NCBI GenBank assembly: GCA_014728085.1
Contig: WJMF01000069.1
Span: forward strand, 25,465 to 89,464
Origin: Candidatus Zhuqueibacterota bacterium
Lineage (GTDB): Bacteria; Zhuqueibacterota; Zhuqueibacteria; Residuimicrobiales; Oceaniaggregativiventaceae
Length of the DNA: 64,000 nt
Reading direction: 5' to 3'
Each line of letters opens with the position of its first letter. Position 1 is the first letter of the stretch. The translations under genes were made by a program, and so were the position numbers. Of this stretch, positions 33,174 to 43,060 are shown in pieces. The notes beneath the pieces are model-generated. The model was not told where the DNA came from, ran no database searches, and saw nothing but the letters and a program-made list of their open reading frames with translations.

Positions 33174-36100
33174 TTATTTTACTAAAAGTAGTCGGCGGAG
33201 TTTGGAGTATTGATTTGCCTTAAAAACGATAAAGTATATACCACTTGAAACAGCATTGCCTTCCAGGTCTTCTCCCAACCAGTTAATACAATGTCGACCT
33301 GCCGGCAGGGTGTCCTGGATAAGTATATCCACCGTCTGACCCATAATATTGATAATCTTTAGCACAACGCTGCTTTTTTCAGGCAACTGAAAATGAATCG
33401 ATGTTTGACTGTTAAATGGATTGGGATAATTTTGTTCGAGATAATAATTCAAAGGCTGAATGGTACCGATTTCTTCTATTCCGGCAACAGCTAAATGTTT
33501 ACCCTCGTTGTCACGCAAATCAATTTGATTGATCTTTATGGGAGAGCTTTCCCATTGTTGGAGTTTAAAATCAACACTTAATAATTGGTGGGTTCCCTTT
33601 TGCACAGGAGAACGGTTTACCGATAAATTTGCAAAAGAAATATCCAAAAAGCCGGAGGTTGAAAAATCACTAAAAAATGCGTATTGATCGCTGGAATTGT
33701 TTCCTCTGCCGGCATATACTCTTTTTATCGACAGACTGGAGGGAATGTATTGCAAAACAATATGTCCCATGGAAACATCATTTACCCCATCAACATAAAG
33801 AATTGCTGTGTAATGATCTGAACCTTTTTGTATATCCCAGAAACATCGCTTAAGGGTTGATTTCTGAATGGTATTGTCTTGTTGTTTATTGTGATTGAAC
33901 CAGTTCCACATTTGGGCAAACACGAACAAATCTTCATAATTGACAAGTTTATCGGCAACAGTAGCAATCAGAGGAATTTTACCATTCGCCGGCCCAATAT
34001 CACCTTTTCTGTCATTAGCGGGTTTCCAATAGGTCGAAAAGAGAGCGAAATCCTGCATGTCTATATCGCCATCTGCATCAAAATCACCTGTCAGATTTTC
34101 CAGAGGATAAACTTTCGCTCCGGCGGTGAGAGCAACAATTGTAGAAAGATCCGTCCGCCACAATTCTGCTGATTGGATATCAAGATTGCACGTATTTTCA
34201 TTTAGGACCTTAAACTCTATAGAACAAAGATTTCCAAAACCGAACATACCCCTGGTTGTATCCTCATAAACAATCCTTAGATCGATAACCAACTCGCCTT
34301 CACTTATATCAAAATCCAGGTCAGCGGAGACGGTATTGGACTCAAAAAAATCACCTTCCGTAACTTGAACAGCGCTTAGCCGGGTTGGATCATAGGTAAC
34401 TTTAAAGCGACCGGACTTGAAAGCGTTTACCTGATCTACAAAGAGATTGACAAAAAAAGATTCATTTTTTACCCCGACAACCTCCGCGGGCGATATAGAA
34501 ACGGAAGGGGATAACAAGCTGAATCGCGTGTTGGTCGAACCGCCTTTTTCTCCCCGCTCTATCACAACCGAAATATTGCGCACCTTGACTTCGGATTGTT
34601 GTGCTTGAAATATAATTCGATGCTGCGACGAAATAATACTCTGAATCAAATCAAAAGCCGACTTGAAACCGCTTTCAATATCAAAAACCAAGCCACCGGA
34701 TTTTTCTGATAGAGTGCGATAAGACTCTGTATCCATAGCAATACTGAACAAATGCAATCGGTTATCCAAAATGGAATTTGTAACCGAATCAAGAACGGCG
34801 CTGGAGGCAACAGAACCGTTCAGGGGAGAATCCGTACATAAAAGAGCAAATCTTTGTCCATATGTTCGAAAATCGAACGCCTCGATTGTGCTCAGTGCCT
34901 TCGGTAGCGATTGAGACGCTGCATTATTCTTATAGGATATCACATCAAACCAACCCATCAGTTCGTTTAAATCCGATGTAAAGGAATACGCAAACTCAAC
35001 CTCCTCGTGATAGGTAATCAGAGCATAACGGGGGATGAATCCTTTTGCTTTCAGAATATTATCAAGTGTGGATATACTTGTTTGCAATGCTTCTATTTCA
35101 GCTTGCATGCTCGAAACGGTATTGAGAATGAATACAATATCCATAAATATATTATCGCCCGCCGTAATATTTTCGATACTCTCTATCGGTCGGCTGAGGC
35201 CATTTTCTAAAAGCGAAACCTGATCAGCACTTATATTGTCGACAGTTCTGTTGGACGTCTGATCAAAAACACTAAGATAGCAGGAAACATCCGGAAAATT
35301 CCACGATTCAATTTGATGGATATTCACATAATATCCGCTCAGATTGGTTTCGCTGCTTGCCGGAATGATTTGCAGAATAAGGCCTCCATCACCCACGATC
35401 ATACCCTTCAGAGGCGAAACAAGGGCAATGTCATTAAGGTCGGATTCGACCCGGGTATCCACCTTTTCCCAGGTCTTTCCCCCTGTACGGGTCTTAAAAA
35501 GAGTACCCTGATCACCGATTGCATAGCCGTTCACAAGATCACTGAATACAACGGCATTGAGAGGAAGATCCGATACTTTTTTTGAAATCCAGGTTTCTCC
35601 ACCGTTCGAGGTTTGACATATTTCTCCCTCCGAAGTGACCGCCCAGCCTCTTTTGCTATCTAAAAAACACAAATCACGAATCGTTGACGTCACTCCGCTG
35701 ATTTGATCTTGCCAGGACCTACCGGCATCAACCGTTTTCATAATTCGGCCCAACGGGCCTGCGACCCAACCTGTCGTATTGTTGATAAAATCCATTGCAT
35801 AAAAAGCCAACGGATCGTTGCGGTAGCGATGCAACCAGTTGTTTCCGGCATCGGTGGTCTGTTTAACAATGCCCTTGTCACCTATAGCCCAACCGATGGA
35901 ATCAGAAACAAACTCGAGTGCGTAAAAAGCATATTCAGATGAACTGAATTTTTGTTGCCAGGTCTTGCCGCCATCTTTACTTTGTAAAATCATTCCCGAG
36001 TTTTGACTGTTTTTACCAACAATCCAGGCATCTGAATGACTTGTAAAATAGACATCATAGAGTTGATGATTGCCGGGTAACGGATTCTGATTCCACAGTG

Positions 36101-39100
36101 AACCACCATCTTCGGTGGTGGCGAATAAACCTTTGGAGCCTATCACAACGGCTTCGAGTGAGTCTTTAAAGAAAATTTTATGTAAATTGTCGCGAATCGA
36201 CGTCGTTTTTTGGTTTAACTGAAAATTATAGCTCCATACCGGCAGGGTTGCAGCAGAAGCCTGTGAAGCGGTTGTCGCCCTTGCGTAGCTCCCATCCGTA
36301 CTATAGGCAAATGCAGCATAATAATATTTCATTTCCGGAGAAAGACCGGCATCTATAAATCCGGACAGCTTGCCAGTATAGACCACAATACCATCTGAGG
36401 TGTTTTTGGGAAAAGATCTCGAATTGCGCAGCACCATAACACCATCAAAGTTCGGCGAGGATGGATTCTGCCAGCGACAGTAAATCTTATCGGGTGCCGC
36501 CGCAGAGGCGATAAATCCTTTGACATTTTCGATAACTCTGCCGTACCGGTAACGATCAAAATCATAGCCGCCTTTATCCGCTTTTTGTACGAGAACCTCT
36601 ACATTCCGGCCTTTATCATCTTCATCGATATTGTGCGTGTTATAGGTACATACGTATTGTGATGATATGATCAACCCGATATGATCCACAATCCGAGCAA
36701 AATCGCTGTTTATATCGAAATAAAATCCGCCTGTTTGAACGGCCAGTTGATGAAACTGTTCAAAATTGGGACCAGCAATATCCGCAACAATTCTCTTTTC
36801 CTGCAGCAGATCAGTGATGGATTCAGTGGTATGCAGAGTCGTACCATCTCCCGGATCTCCGGCCTGATGATATTCGGCATCAGTAATAAGAATCATCAAT
36901 CGCTGGCTGATTCCCCTGAAACTCAATTCGCCGGCTTTTGCCATACCTTCGAGTGCATTTTCTTTATAATCTCCACCACCGACCGGAGACAGGGTTTCAA
37001 TCCACTGCTTAAACTGGACAATATCATCGGTAAAATCAAAAGTGCGTTCAACTTTATCGCTAAAAGAAATCAAAGCCAGACGGTAATCAATTCCTTTGGC
37101 AGCCAGGGAATCTGCAAAACTGGAAGCTCTGTTTTTCAAATCCTCAATTTCTTGCGTCATGCTTGCTGTCACATCAAAGACGAATACGATATCAGCCTTT
37201 CCGCCGGAACTGGTATTGATCTGCTCAAAAGCTTCAGGAGCTTCTTCGACGCCATCTTCCTTGACCAGAATATCGCCCATTTCGATATCTGAAACCGGCT
37301 GAAGTGTTTTATCATCCACAATCGTAATAAAGTTAACAATCGTGGGAAAGCGGCTGATATCGATGCTGTTTATGGTAACCTTGTAACCCTCTACATCCAC
37401 ATCATCCAGTGTTGTCGCGTAACAAAAGGCCCCGTTTTGCAATTCGGAAAAGCGGTTATAGTGATCGAAAGCAAAAGCTGAATAGTAATAAGTAGTTGCC
37501 GGATCGACATCATAATCGATAAAATTTTCACCGGTACCCCGGTAAACCTCTGCGCCATCATAAGGATGAGAAGGGAATATATCCTTTCTTCGAAGGATTT
37601 TACAACCTGAAAATTCTGGCTGTGCAGGATTATCCCATGTCAGCTCAATAGCATCTGAGCCTCTGGTTTCACAAACCAAGTTTTGAATGCTATTCGGTTG
37701 CTCCTCAGATAAATCCAGTTTGATAATCGTGCCCCGATCACCTACCGCCCAGCCGCAGACCTGATTGATAATCACAATATCGTTTAGGTCTTCCGTGGTT
37801 CCGCTGTTGTCTATCCCCCAGGATTGACCGCCATTGCTCGTGCGCAGAATAACACCATTTGATCCGGCAATAAATCCCAGATTGGGATTGATGAAATCAA
37901 TCGAGTTTAAGGGATCATCCCCATATCTGGTTAATTCTTCCCATTTTTCACCCCCGTTTTTCGAATGCAAAATCACCCCGCGACTGGTTACGATAAAGCC
38001 GGTATTGGAATTAACAAAATAAACATCCAGCAAATCCGGACGCTCGCCACCAATGTTTTTTGAAATCCAGTCTTCTCCGCCATTGTTTGTAAACAAGACC
38101 GTATTATGTTCTCCAACGACCCATCCGGTATCGGCATTGAGAAAAAATAAATTGAACAAATCCTCGCTCGTGCCACTATTCAGACTCTGCCACTCTATTC
38201 CGCCGTTTACCGTCTTTTCGATTTTGCCGGATGCTCCGACCAGATAACCGACTTTTGAATCCAGCATGAAACATTCCCGAATAGCTCCCGGCGATGGGCT
38301 GGGAAAACGCATCCAGTTATAGCCGCCATTTTTCGTACTCAACAGTAAAGCATTCCCCTTGTCGTCATAGCCACCAATCCACCCCAGCGAATGATCGCGA
38401 AAGAGTATATCATGAAAATGGAACGTCTCATTTTCCGGAATAACATCCCAGCCGGCTCCACCATTGGTTGTGGCCAATATTTTACCGTTTTCACTAACCG
38501 CCCAGGCAGTCAGACTGTCGACAGCGCTAATCGCAGTCAGGTCTGTGAGAAAACCGGATTTTTGCTGACGCCAAATGGTGGGATATTGTACTTCCGGTTG
38601 AACGACAATATAATCAGATCTCGTTTTGTAAAAATAGTTGTCTTTGCTTTTTATCCGCAGTTGAACGCTATAACTACCGGCAGTTGTATATTCAAAAGCC
38701 GGAAAGCGGTCATAAGAATCAATTTTCCCGTCTCCATCAAAATCCCAGGCCCACTCTGCAATAGCAGAGAGCGAATTGTTGGAAGATAGAGCAACAATCT
38801 TTGGCTTTCTAAGCGATCTGACCTCTGCATCGGGACGATCGACTTGAATGACATTAACAGATTCGATTTTCACGCTATCAAGAGAAAACACTACATCCCC
38901 TATATACCAATAATCTCCGTCCCCGTTGACCGGTACGTTGATCGTGTTCATCAAGCCGTTTCGATCATAAATATCCAAATAGGCACCTGACTCGCTTAGT
39001 GCCGGATATTTGGAATAGTTTTCAACATATAATCGATAACGATTCAGTTGAGGTTGATAAAGCGTAATAATTTCCGGACCAAAGCCCCGGTTAAAATCCT

Positions 39101-40415
39101 GATTACATATCGCCCAGGGCGGCCCTGTATTTTGGCCTTGTTGTTGTGAAGAAATATCATATATTCTGCCGGACAATTCAGGCGTCAACAAATGCAAATC
39201 GAGATCACCCGGGCTCTGCCCCCAATGCAGTTCGAAACGATACTGGTTCTCTTTTAATAGAGGAGATAGTAATATATTAAATATATTCGGTTTATTTCGC
39301 TCCAGCCGGACTTTGGTTTGTATAGACGCGTAACCCGGTGCTATAATCGAAATAAGCTGCGAACTCTGCAAGCTGTTGTCATATAATTGAACCTGTAAAG
39401 GCGCATGACCCTTTCTGGGAACAGCATAAAAATCCGGAACCACCTCAAGCAAATCGATATTCCTGATCCTGTACCCTCCGGTGTCATCTGTGGTTGTGGT
39501 TAAATCGCCAATAGATACCCTGGCGTTATCAATCACATTTCCCGATTCGGCGTCCATTACACGTCCCATGATCAGGGGAAAATCATTCTTGCCCTCCCCC
39601 AGTGTTACGGTAACAGCTGTATAGCGACCGGGTGAAGATTTCGCTTCCGCCCGTATAACCGGTTTACAACCGACAGTGGGCGAATATCCGGACGTTGCAT
39701 TAAACTTTTGCCTCCATTCCCCACGAGTCAAAATGATTCTATCCGGCACGTTCAAACAGGACGGCGCCGAAGAGGTAAGAAAAATGGTGTCGTTCACTGC
39801 CGTATCTCCAGGGACGCATTCAAACCCTATACCGGTATAGAACGATGCCATAGTCGAGTCCGGAATCAGGCGTAGCTCAGGTCGCTTTTCTGCCGAAAAT
39901 CTCAATGCAAAACGCTCGATATCCAGATCGGTTCTGGCATAAAATTCCAGCCGTGAGCCGATCCACTGACGCAGATCTCCGTACCAGTATTCCCTGGAAG
40001 GAAGCAGTGAAAATTCTGTTCTGGGCTCCCCTGAGCAGAAAGCGCGCAAAAATGGTCCTCCGTCTCTACCCCCAACCGGGAACCATTGCATAACACTTTC
40101 TTGCGTATTCCAGCGTTCATAGCCATTGTTAAAAGTATGTAAAGAGATCGAGTCGGTTTTACCCACCAGCTTGAAATCATCCACATCAAAACGGATGGCC
40201 GAGGCGGAATAATTGATTTCAAACCACACGCTCTTTACATCACTAAAAATCTCAAAAAACTTGCTGCTATCCTGCGGATTGAATGCATCGGGGATTATCG
40301 GGATGGATACTTTTGTCCATTGATTTTGGTCGGTTATTGATGATATATTTCTCTCAACAATTTGAGGAAATGCAACGGAATATAATATTGATATATAGAA
40401 AAAAATCTTTTTCAT
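33174..40415 (-). CDS. Giant modular surface protein with Ycf48-like propellers, two VWA domains, cohesin/dockerin-like modules and T9SS sorting domain
   Basis: The 2413-residue protein has a signal peptide (MKKIFFYISILYSVAFPQ). Approximate order: an N-terminal beta-rich region; a carboxypeptidase-regulatory-like domain (282-380); a PKD-like domain with AWDFDGDGKID (540-605). Then come two parallel modules, each with Ycf48/BNR-like repeats (618-905 and 1405-1690, motifs like GWAVGDRGTIIK and TSNGGQSW), a connecting segment and a VWA domain (1070-1270 and 1750-1940). Next are a cohesin-like domain (1980-2100), dockerin-like repeats (2105-2165, GDFDADGDIDMQDFALF), another cohesin-like domain (2195-2310) and a T9SS domain with QNYPNPFNSQTSI. 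The first VWA MIDAS reads DVTAS; the second reads NTVSS, losing the first Asp. GGGAGC precedes the ATG. It is probably exported by type IX secretion for adhesion or assembly; its ligand is unknown. Confidence 0.85.
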   Translation of the reverse strand: MKKIFFYISILYSVAFPQIVERNISSITDQNQWTKVSIPIIPDAFNPQDSSKFFEIFSDVKSVWFEINYSASAIRFDVDDFKLVGKTDSISLHTFNNGYERWNTQESVMQWFPVGGRDGGPFLRAFCSGEPRTEFSLLPSREYWYGDLRQWIGSRLEFYARTDLDIERFALRFSAEKRPELRLIPDSTMASFYTGIGFECVPGDTAVNDTIFLTSSAPSCLNVPDRIILTRGEWRQKFNATSGYSPTVGCKPVIRAEAKSSPGRYTAVTVTLGEGKNDFPLIMGRVMDAESGNVIDNARVSIGDLTTTTDDTGGYRIRNIDLLEVVPDFYAVPRKGHAPLQVQLYDNSLQSSQLISIIAPGYASIQTKVRLERNKPNIFNILLSPLLKENQYRFELHWGQSPGDLDLHLLTPELSGRIYDISSQQQGQNTGPPWAICNQDFNRGFGPEIITLYQPQLNRYRLYVENYSKYPALSESGAYLDIYDRNGLMNTINVPVNGDGDYWYIGDVVFSLDSVKIESVNVIQVDRPDAEVRSLRKPKIVALSSNNSLSAIAEWAWDFDGDGKIDSYDRFPAFEYTTAGSYSVQLRIKSKDNYFYKTRSDYIVVQPEVQYPTIWRQQKSGFLTDLTAISAVDSLTAWAVSENGKILATTNGGAGWDVIPENETFHFHDILFRDHSLGWIGGYDDKGNALLLSTKNGGYNWMRFPSPSPGAIRECFMLDSKVGYLVGASGKIEKTVNGGIEWQSLNSGTSEDLFNLFFLNADTGWVVGEHNTVLFTNNGGEDWISKNIGGERPDLLDVYFVNSNTGFIVTSRGVILHSKNGGEKWEELTRYGDDPLNSIDFINPNLGFIAGSNGVILRTSNGGQSWGIDNSGTTEDLNDIVIINQVCGWAVGDRGTIIKLDLSEEQPNSIQNLVCETRGSDAIELTWDNPAQPEFSGCKILRRKDIFPSHPYDGAEVYRGTGENFIDYDVDPATTYYYSAFAFDHYNRFSELQNGAFCYATTLDDVDVEGYKVTINSIDISRFPTIVNFITIVDDKTLQPVSDIEMGDILVKEDGVEEAPEAFEQINTSSGGKADIVFVFDVTASMTQEIEDLKNRASSFADSLAAKGIDYRLALISFSDKVERTFDFTDDIVQFKQWIETLSPVGGGDYKENALEGMAKAGELSFRGISQRLMILITDAEYHQAGDPGDGTTLHTTESITDLLQEKRIVADIAGPNFEQFHQLAVQTGGFYFDINSDFARIVDHIGLIISSQYVCTYNTHNIDEDDKGRNVEVLVQKADKGGYDFDRYRYGRVIENVKGFIASAAAPDKIYCRWQNPSSPNFDGVMVLRNSRSFPKNTSDGIVVYTGKLSGFIDAGLSPEMKYYYAAFAYSTDGSYARATTASQASAATLPVWSYNFQLNQKTTSIRDNLHKIFFKDSLEAVVIGSKGLFATTEDGGSLWNQNPLPGNHQLYDVYFTSHSDAWIVGKNSQNSGMILQSKDGGKTWQQKFSSSEYAFYALEFVSDSIGWAIGDKGIVKQTTDAGNNWLHRYRNDPLAFYAMDFINNTTGWVAGPLGRIMKTVDAGRSWQDQISGVTSTIRDLCFLDSKRGWAVTSEGEICQTSNGGETWISKKVSDLPLNAVVFSDLVNGYAIGDQGTLFKTRTGGKTWEKVDTRVESDLNDIALVSPLKGMIVGDGGLILQIIPASSETNLSGYYVNIHQIESWNFPDVSCYLSVFDQTSNRTVDNISADQVSLLENGLSRPIESIENITAGDNIFMDIVFILNTVSSMQAEIEALQTSISTLDNILKAKGFIPRYALITYHEEVEFAYSFTSDLNELMGWFDVISYKNNAASQSLPKALSTIEAFDFRTYGQRFALLCTDSPLNGSVASSAVLDSVTNSILDNRLHLFSIAMDTESYRTLSEKSGGLVFDIESGFKSAFDLIQSIISSQHRIIFQAQQSEVKVRNISVVIERGEKGGSTNTRFSLLSPSVSISPAEVVGVKNESFFVNLFVDQVNAFKSGRFKVTYDPTRLSAVQVTEGDFFESNTVSADLDFDISEGELVIDLRIVYEDTTRGMFGFGNLCSIEFKVLNENTCNLDIQSAELWRTDLSTIVALTAGAKVYPLENLTGDFDADGDIDMQDFALFSTYWKPANDRKGDIGPANGKIPLIATVADKLVNYEDLFVFAQMWNWFNHNKQQDNTIQKSTLKRCFWDIQKGSDHYTAILYVDGVNDVSMGHIVLQYIPSSLSIKRVYAGRGNNSSDQYAFFSDFSTSGFLDISFANLSVNRSPVQKGTHQLLSVDFKLQQWESSPIKINQIDLRDNEGKHLAVAGIEEIGTIQPLNYYLEQNYPNPFNSQTSIHFQLPEKSSVVLKIINIMGQTVDILIQDTLPAGRHCINWLGEDLEGNAVSSGIYFIVFKANQYSKLRRLLLVK

Positions 40416-40450
40416 AAAATTGCTCCCGGGCGATATCTCATCGTCTATAT

Positions 40451-41281
40451 CTATCGAACCCGCACTGTACCATTGAGAGATACAACCGTAATCGGCTTTG
40501 CTTCCTGGTCGAATATTCCGAGGTTCGTATCGACACTGGGATCGGCGATGATCGTGACAGCTGTTGAATCATTTTTCAGCGTTCGAAATTCCAATTCAAT
40601 CAGGTCGCCATTACCCTCTACCGCTTTGGATGCCGGCAAGATACTGAAAAAACATTCCGCAATTCCCTTTTCATTATCCAGCTTTTGATGCAAAATCGCC
40701 ACTTGCCCGCCATTATGAGATAAAAAATCCATACACGGCGCCATGGAATTGAGCTGCAGGATCTCGGAATCATATTCGAGTCGTATACCCGCAGTTGCAA
40801 GCCGTTCAATATGCCGCGTACTGATACGTAAATGCAGGTCAGCGGATGAATGCACGCTCGTATCCGAAGGTGTTATGATCAAAGCAGGAGAAATAAAACG
40901 AAGTACAATATTGACTTGTTGATCTTCTCCCGGGTTTAAATCCACGGTGTTTGAACCGCTCAACAATTTTACCGAATTCACCCAGCCATTGACCGTAAAG
41001 GTGCGGTTCTTACCTGCGGGCACCTGAATAGAAACCGAAGCACCGGCCTGATCCATATTCATCTCTTTCGAGAGAGTATCCATATTTGCAGCAGAAACCA
41101 TTAACTCCATCCTGGTAAGAACATGGCAAACAGCTGACCGATTTAATCCGGCCAGGGTGGTGTGGATCGTCATCGAATCATTTTTATCAGGCCCAAAGGG
41201 GTTGTAGGTCTGACATGATATTGAAAAAACAAAGACCCAAAAAGTAATGAATAACCTGGGTTTCATCGCGCTGATCATCAT
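40451..41281 (-). CDS. Cohesin-like-domain lipoprotein
   Basis: The 276-residue protein has a signal peptide ending in the lipobox-like FSISC (Cys near 23), so it is probably membrane-anchored. A first beta-rich domain (about 35-130) precedes a cohesin-like domain (about 140-276). This has the pattern of cohesins and related bacterial Ig-like folds: AGIRLEYDSEILQLNSM, a hydrophobic core GDLIELEFRTL and a final strand VVSLNGTVRV. The giant gene starting 35 bp downstream encodes dockerin-like repeats, so an interaction is possible. Start 41281 is one of three close ATGs; AAGAG lies upstream. Confidence 0.65.
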   Translation of the reverse strand: MMISAMKPRLFITFWVFVFSISCQTYNPFGPDKNDSMTIHTTLAGLNRSAVCHVLTRMELMVSAANMDTLSKEMNMDQAGASVSIQVPAGKNRTFTVNGWVNSVKLLSGSNTVDLNPGEDQQVNIVLRFISPALIITPSDTSVHSSADLHLRISTRHIERLATAGIRLEYDSEILQLNSMAPCMDFLSHNGGQVAILHQKLDNEKGIAECFFSILPASKAVEGNGDLIELEFRTLKNDSTAVTIIADPSVDTNLGIFDQEAKPITVVSLNGTVRVR

Positions 41282-41294
41282 AAAACTCTTGTAA

Positions 41295-42104
41295 TTAATA
41301 CCATTGAACCGATATGGTCACATTGGCTTCTTTTTCTTGTTGTTCTTTCGTTATGTAATAATATGCTCCACCTGCAGTCGTTGCCATGGTTAACCAAAAC
41401 CAGAGTTTTTTATAAAACGGGGTCCCGCCTTGCCGGCTGAATGTTTTCAAGCGAACTTTTTCCCCGCGCAACTCGGCAATTTCATCATCTGTCAAAAATC
41501 GCACTTCAACAAATTTGGTTTCGGCAAGATTTCCAAATTCGTCAAGAGCCCGGATTTGATAAAATATATAGGGATATTCTGTGATTTTTTCAGGTAAGGT
41601 TGCACCATATTGATACCCTGACAGGGAAACGGTTACGTTTGAGGTTGAAATATATCCTCTCAAGCCTTCTTTGTTCAGAACACGGTAGAAACGGTCTCCG
41701 GTTCGGGACACAAAAAGCCGGGTTCCCGCGGCAACGCTTGATAAAATCGGTGACTGCGTATTCGCTTCTGAATAAACACGGGCTGAATCAGAATTCACTG
41801 TGACTACAACCGGAACTGTTTTTTCTTTTTCCATGCCGGGAAAATCCCCTTCCACTGCCTTGCCACCATACTTTATTTTGATTGTCGAACGTCGAATCCT
41901 GTTGTTGTCACCGATATAAGCAATAATATTAAAGGATTCACCTCTTCTTCCAACATTGATAACCTCATGAGCGATAACGGGGACTGTCGTATCGAGTTCC
42001 AACGTGGCAGATGTCATTTCCATCAGCGGTGCAGCGAACAGGTAAAAGGGTAAACATAGTAACAAACAAAATGTGATTGTTTCAAAGCATTGCCAATGTT
42101 TCAT
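41295..42104 (-). CDS. SH3-domain protein with C-terminal membrane helix
   Basis: A 269-residue exported protein: signal peptide (FCLLLCLPFYLFAAP), a beta-rich domain (about 30-95), a bacterial SH3-like domain (about 100-158, VNSDSARVYSEANTQSPILS then GTRLFVSRTGDRFYRVLNKE), a second beta-rich segment, and one C-terminal hydrophobic helix (LWFWLTMATTAGGAYYYI) near residue 240. SH3b domains often bind peptidoglycan or proteins. GAGGAGA precedes ATG 42104. It starts the three-gene operon that ends with the giant surface protein, and may tether or export its products. Confidence 0.65.
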   Translation of the reverse strand: MKHWQCFETITFCLLLCLPFYLFAAPLMEMTSATLELDTTVPVIAHEVINVGRRGESFNIIAYIGDNNRIRRSTIKIKYGGKAVEGDFPGMEKEKTVPVVVTVNSDSARVYSEANTQSPILSSVAAGTRLFVSRTGDRFYRVLNKEGLRGYISTSNVTVSLSGYQYGATLPEKITEYPYIFYQIRALDEFGNLAETKFVEVRFLTDDEIAELRGEKVRLKTFSRQGGTPFYKKLWFWLTMATTAGGAYYYITKEQQEKEANVTISVQWY

Positions 42105-42251
42105 ATTGCGACGCTCTCCTCGCTCATTTTTATACGATCAAAACAATATGCCGTTATATAGTTCTATTAAAATCATCAACTTAAACAGAACAGCCATATA
42201 AGTCGATATAATAGAGCAAATAACAGGCCAAAGAATAAAGAGCGAGTAAAA

Positions 42252-42289
42252 AGCCGCAAAATCAAAAAATTAAAATCGATTTTGCGGCT
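42252..42289 (-). terminator. Intrinsic terminator downstream of greA
   Basis: AGCCGCAAAATC (42252-42263) and GATTTTGCGGCT (42278-42289) form a perfect 12-bp stem with a 14-nt loop. On the minus strand the stem is followed by about five U. It lies just after the greA stop. Confidence 0.85.
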
Positions 42290-42313
42290 CGTATGGGTAA
42301 AAAAATGTTTTGT

Positions 42314-42784
42314 TTAAAAAATTTTTTCAACTCGATAAGTTATCGTGCCGGCGGGAACTTTGATTTCTACGATTTCTCCGATGGTTTTCCCCAATAAAGC
42401 TTTGCCCACCGGAGAGTCGACGGAAACAGCTTCAAGATCAAAGGTGCTGAATTCAGTGGTTGGAACGAGTTCGTATTCAATAATCTCTTCTGTGCCTGTA
42501 TCCACCAATTTTACTTTTTTGCCCACCACGACGCGCTTGCCGTCCGATGCGGACTCGTCCAGTATACGGGCCCGGGATAACATCTCCTCAAGCCGGGAAA
42601 TTTTTCGTTCCACAATCTCCTGTTTTTCTTTTGCCGCAGCATATTCGGCGTTTTCTCGCAGATCGCCGTGCTCACGCGCATCAGTAATATCTTGAATGAT
42701 TTTAGGACGCTCCCTGTATTTTAAGGTATGCAACTCTTTCGATAATTTTTGGTGCTGATCCTTTGAAAGATAAACAGCCTTCAT
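42314..42784 (-). CDS. greA: Transcription elongation factor GreA
   Basis: GreA rescues backtracked RNA polymerase by stimulating transcript cleavage. The 156 residues have an N-terminal coiled coil (about 5-75, with ITDAREHGDLRENAEYAAAK at its tip, carrying the conserved acidic pair) and the C-terminal globular domain with SPVGKALLGKTIGEIVEIKV. ATG 42784 has AAGGAG 7 nt upstream. It is monocistronic: its own terminator lies downstream and a terminator-like hairpin lies in its leader. Confidence 0.95.
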   Translation of the reverse strand: MKAVYLSKDQHQKLSKELHTLKYRERPKIIQDITDAREHGDLRENAEYAAAKEKQEIVERKISRLEEMLSRARILDESASDGKRVVVGKKVKLVDTGTEEIIEYELVPTTEFSTFDLEAVSVDSPVGKALLGKTIGEIVEIKVPAGTITYRVEKIF

Positions 42785-42822
42785 ATAAACTCCTTATTAT
42801 TCCAAGATCAATTTGAGCCAAT

Positions 42823-42851
42823 AAAAAAAAGGCCTTTTCAGAGGGCCTTTT
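42823..42851 (-). promoter_or_regulatory. Terminator-like attenuator in the greA leader
   Basis: On the minus strand AAAAGGCC (complement of 42844-42851) pairs with GGCCTTTT (complement of 42827-42834) around a 9-nt loop and is followed by several more U, giving an intrinsic-terminator shape. It lies about 40 nt upstream of the greA ATG and about 40 nt after the predicted transcription start, so it can end transcription before the gene. Confidence 0.6.
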
Positions 42852-42894
42852 GCGGTTAGCAAAAAAGAGAACATATTCTTTATGTCGCTTCTAA

Positions 42895-42923
42895 AAGCTA
42901 CTAAAAAAACCCTTATGTGTCAA
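42895..42923 (-). promoter_or_regulatory. Putative greA promoter
   Basis: A perfect TTGACA (42918-42923) and TAGCTT (42895-42900) are 17 bp apart on the minus strand. Transcription would start near 42888, giving a roughly 65-nt RNA if it stops at the leader hairpin and a leader of about 100 nt to greA. Confidence 0.5.
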
Positions 42924-43060
42924 TGAAAATTTTCATCTTTTTTTATTAGAATTTTTTGTCAGAAGATTGTATATTGAACTCTTTGATAAAAGCCGGGAAA
43001 AAATTTTACCGTCATCCGGAAAAATTTTCGGGCCAATACAAACAAAAAACACAGGCAAGT

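Noticed and set aside
36681-37292. 203-codon plus-strand frame inside the giant surface protein gene
   Set aside because: It is antisense to the VWA region, with no start signal and a low-complexity hydrophobic-basic composition.
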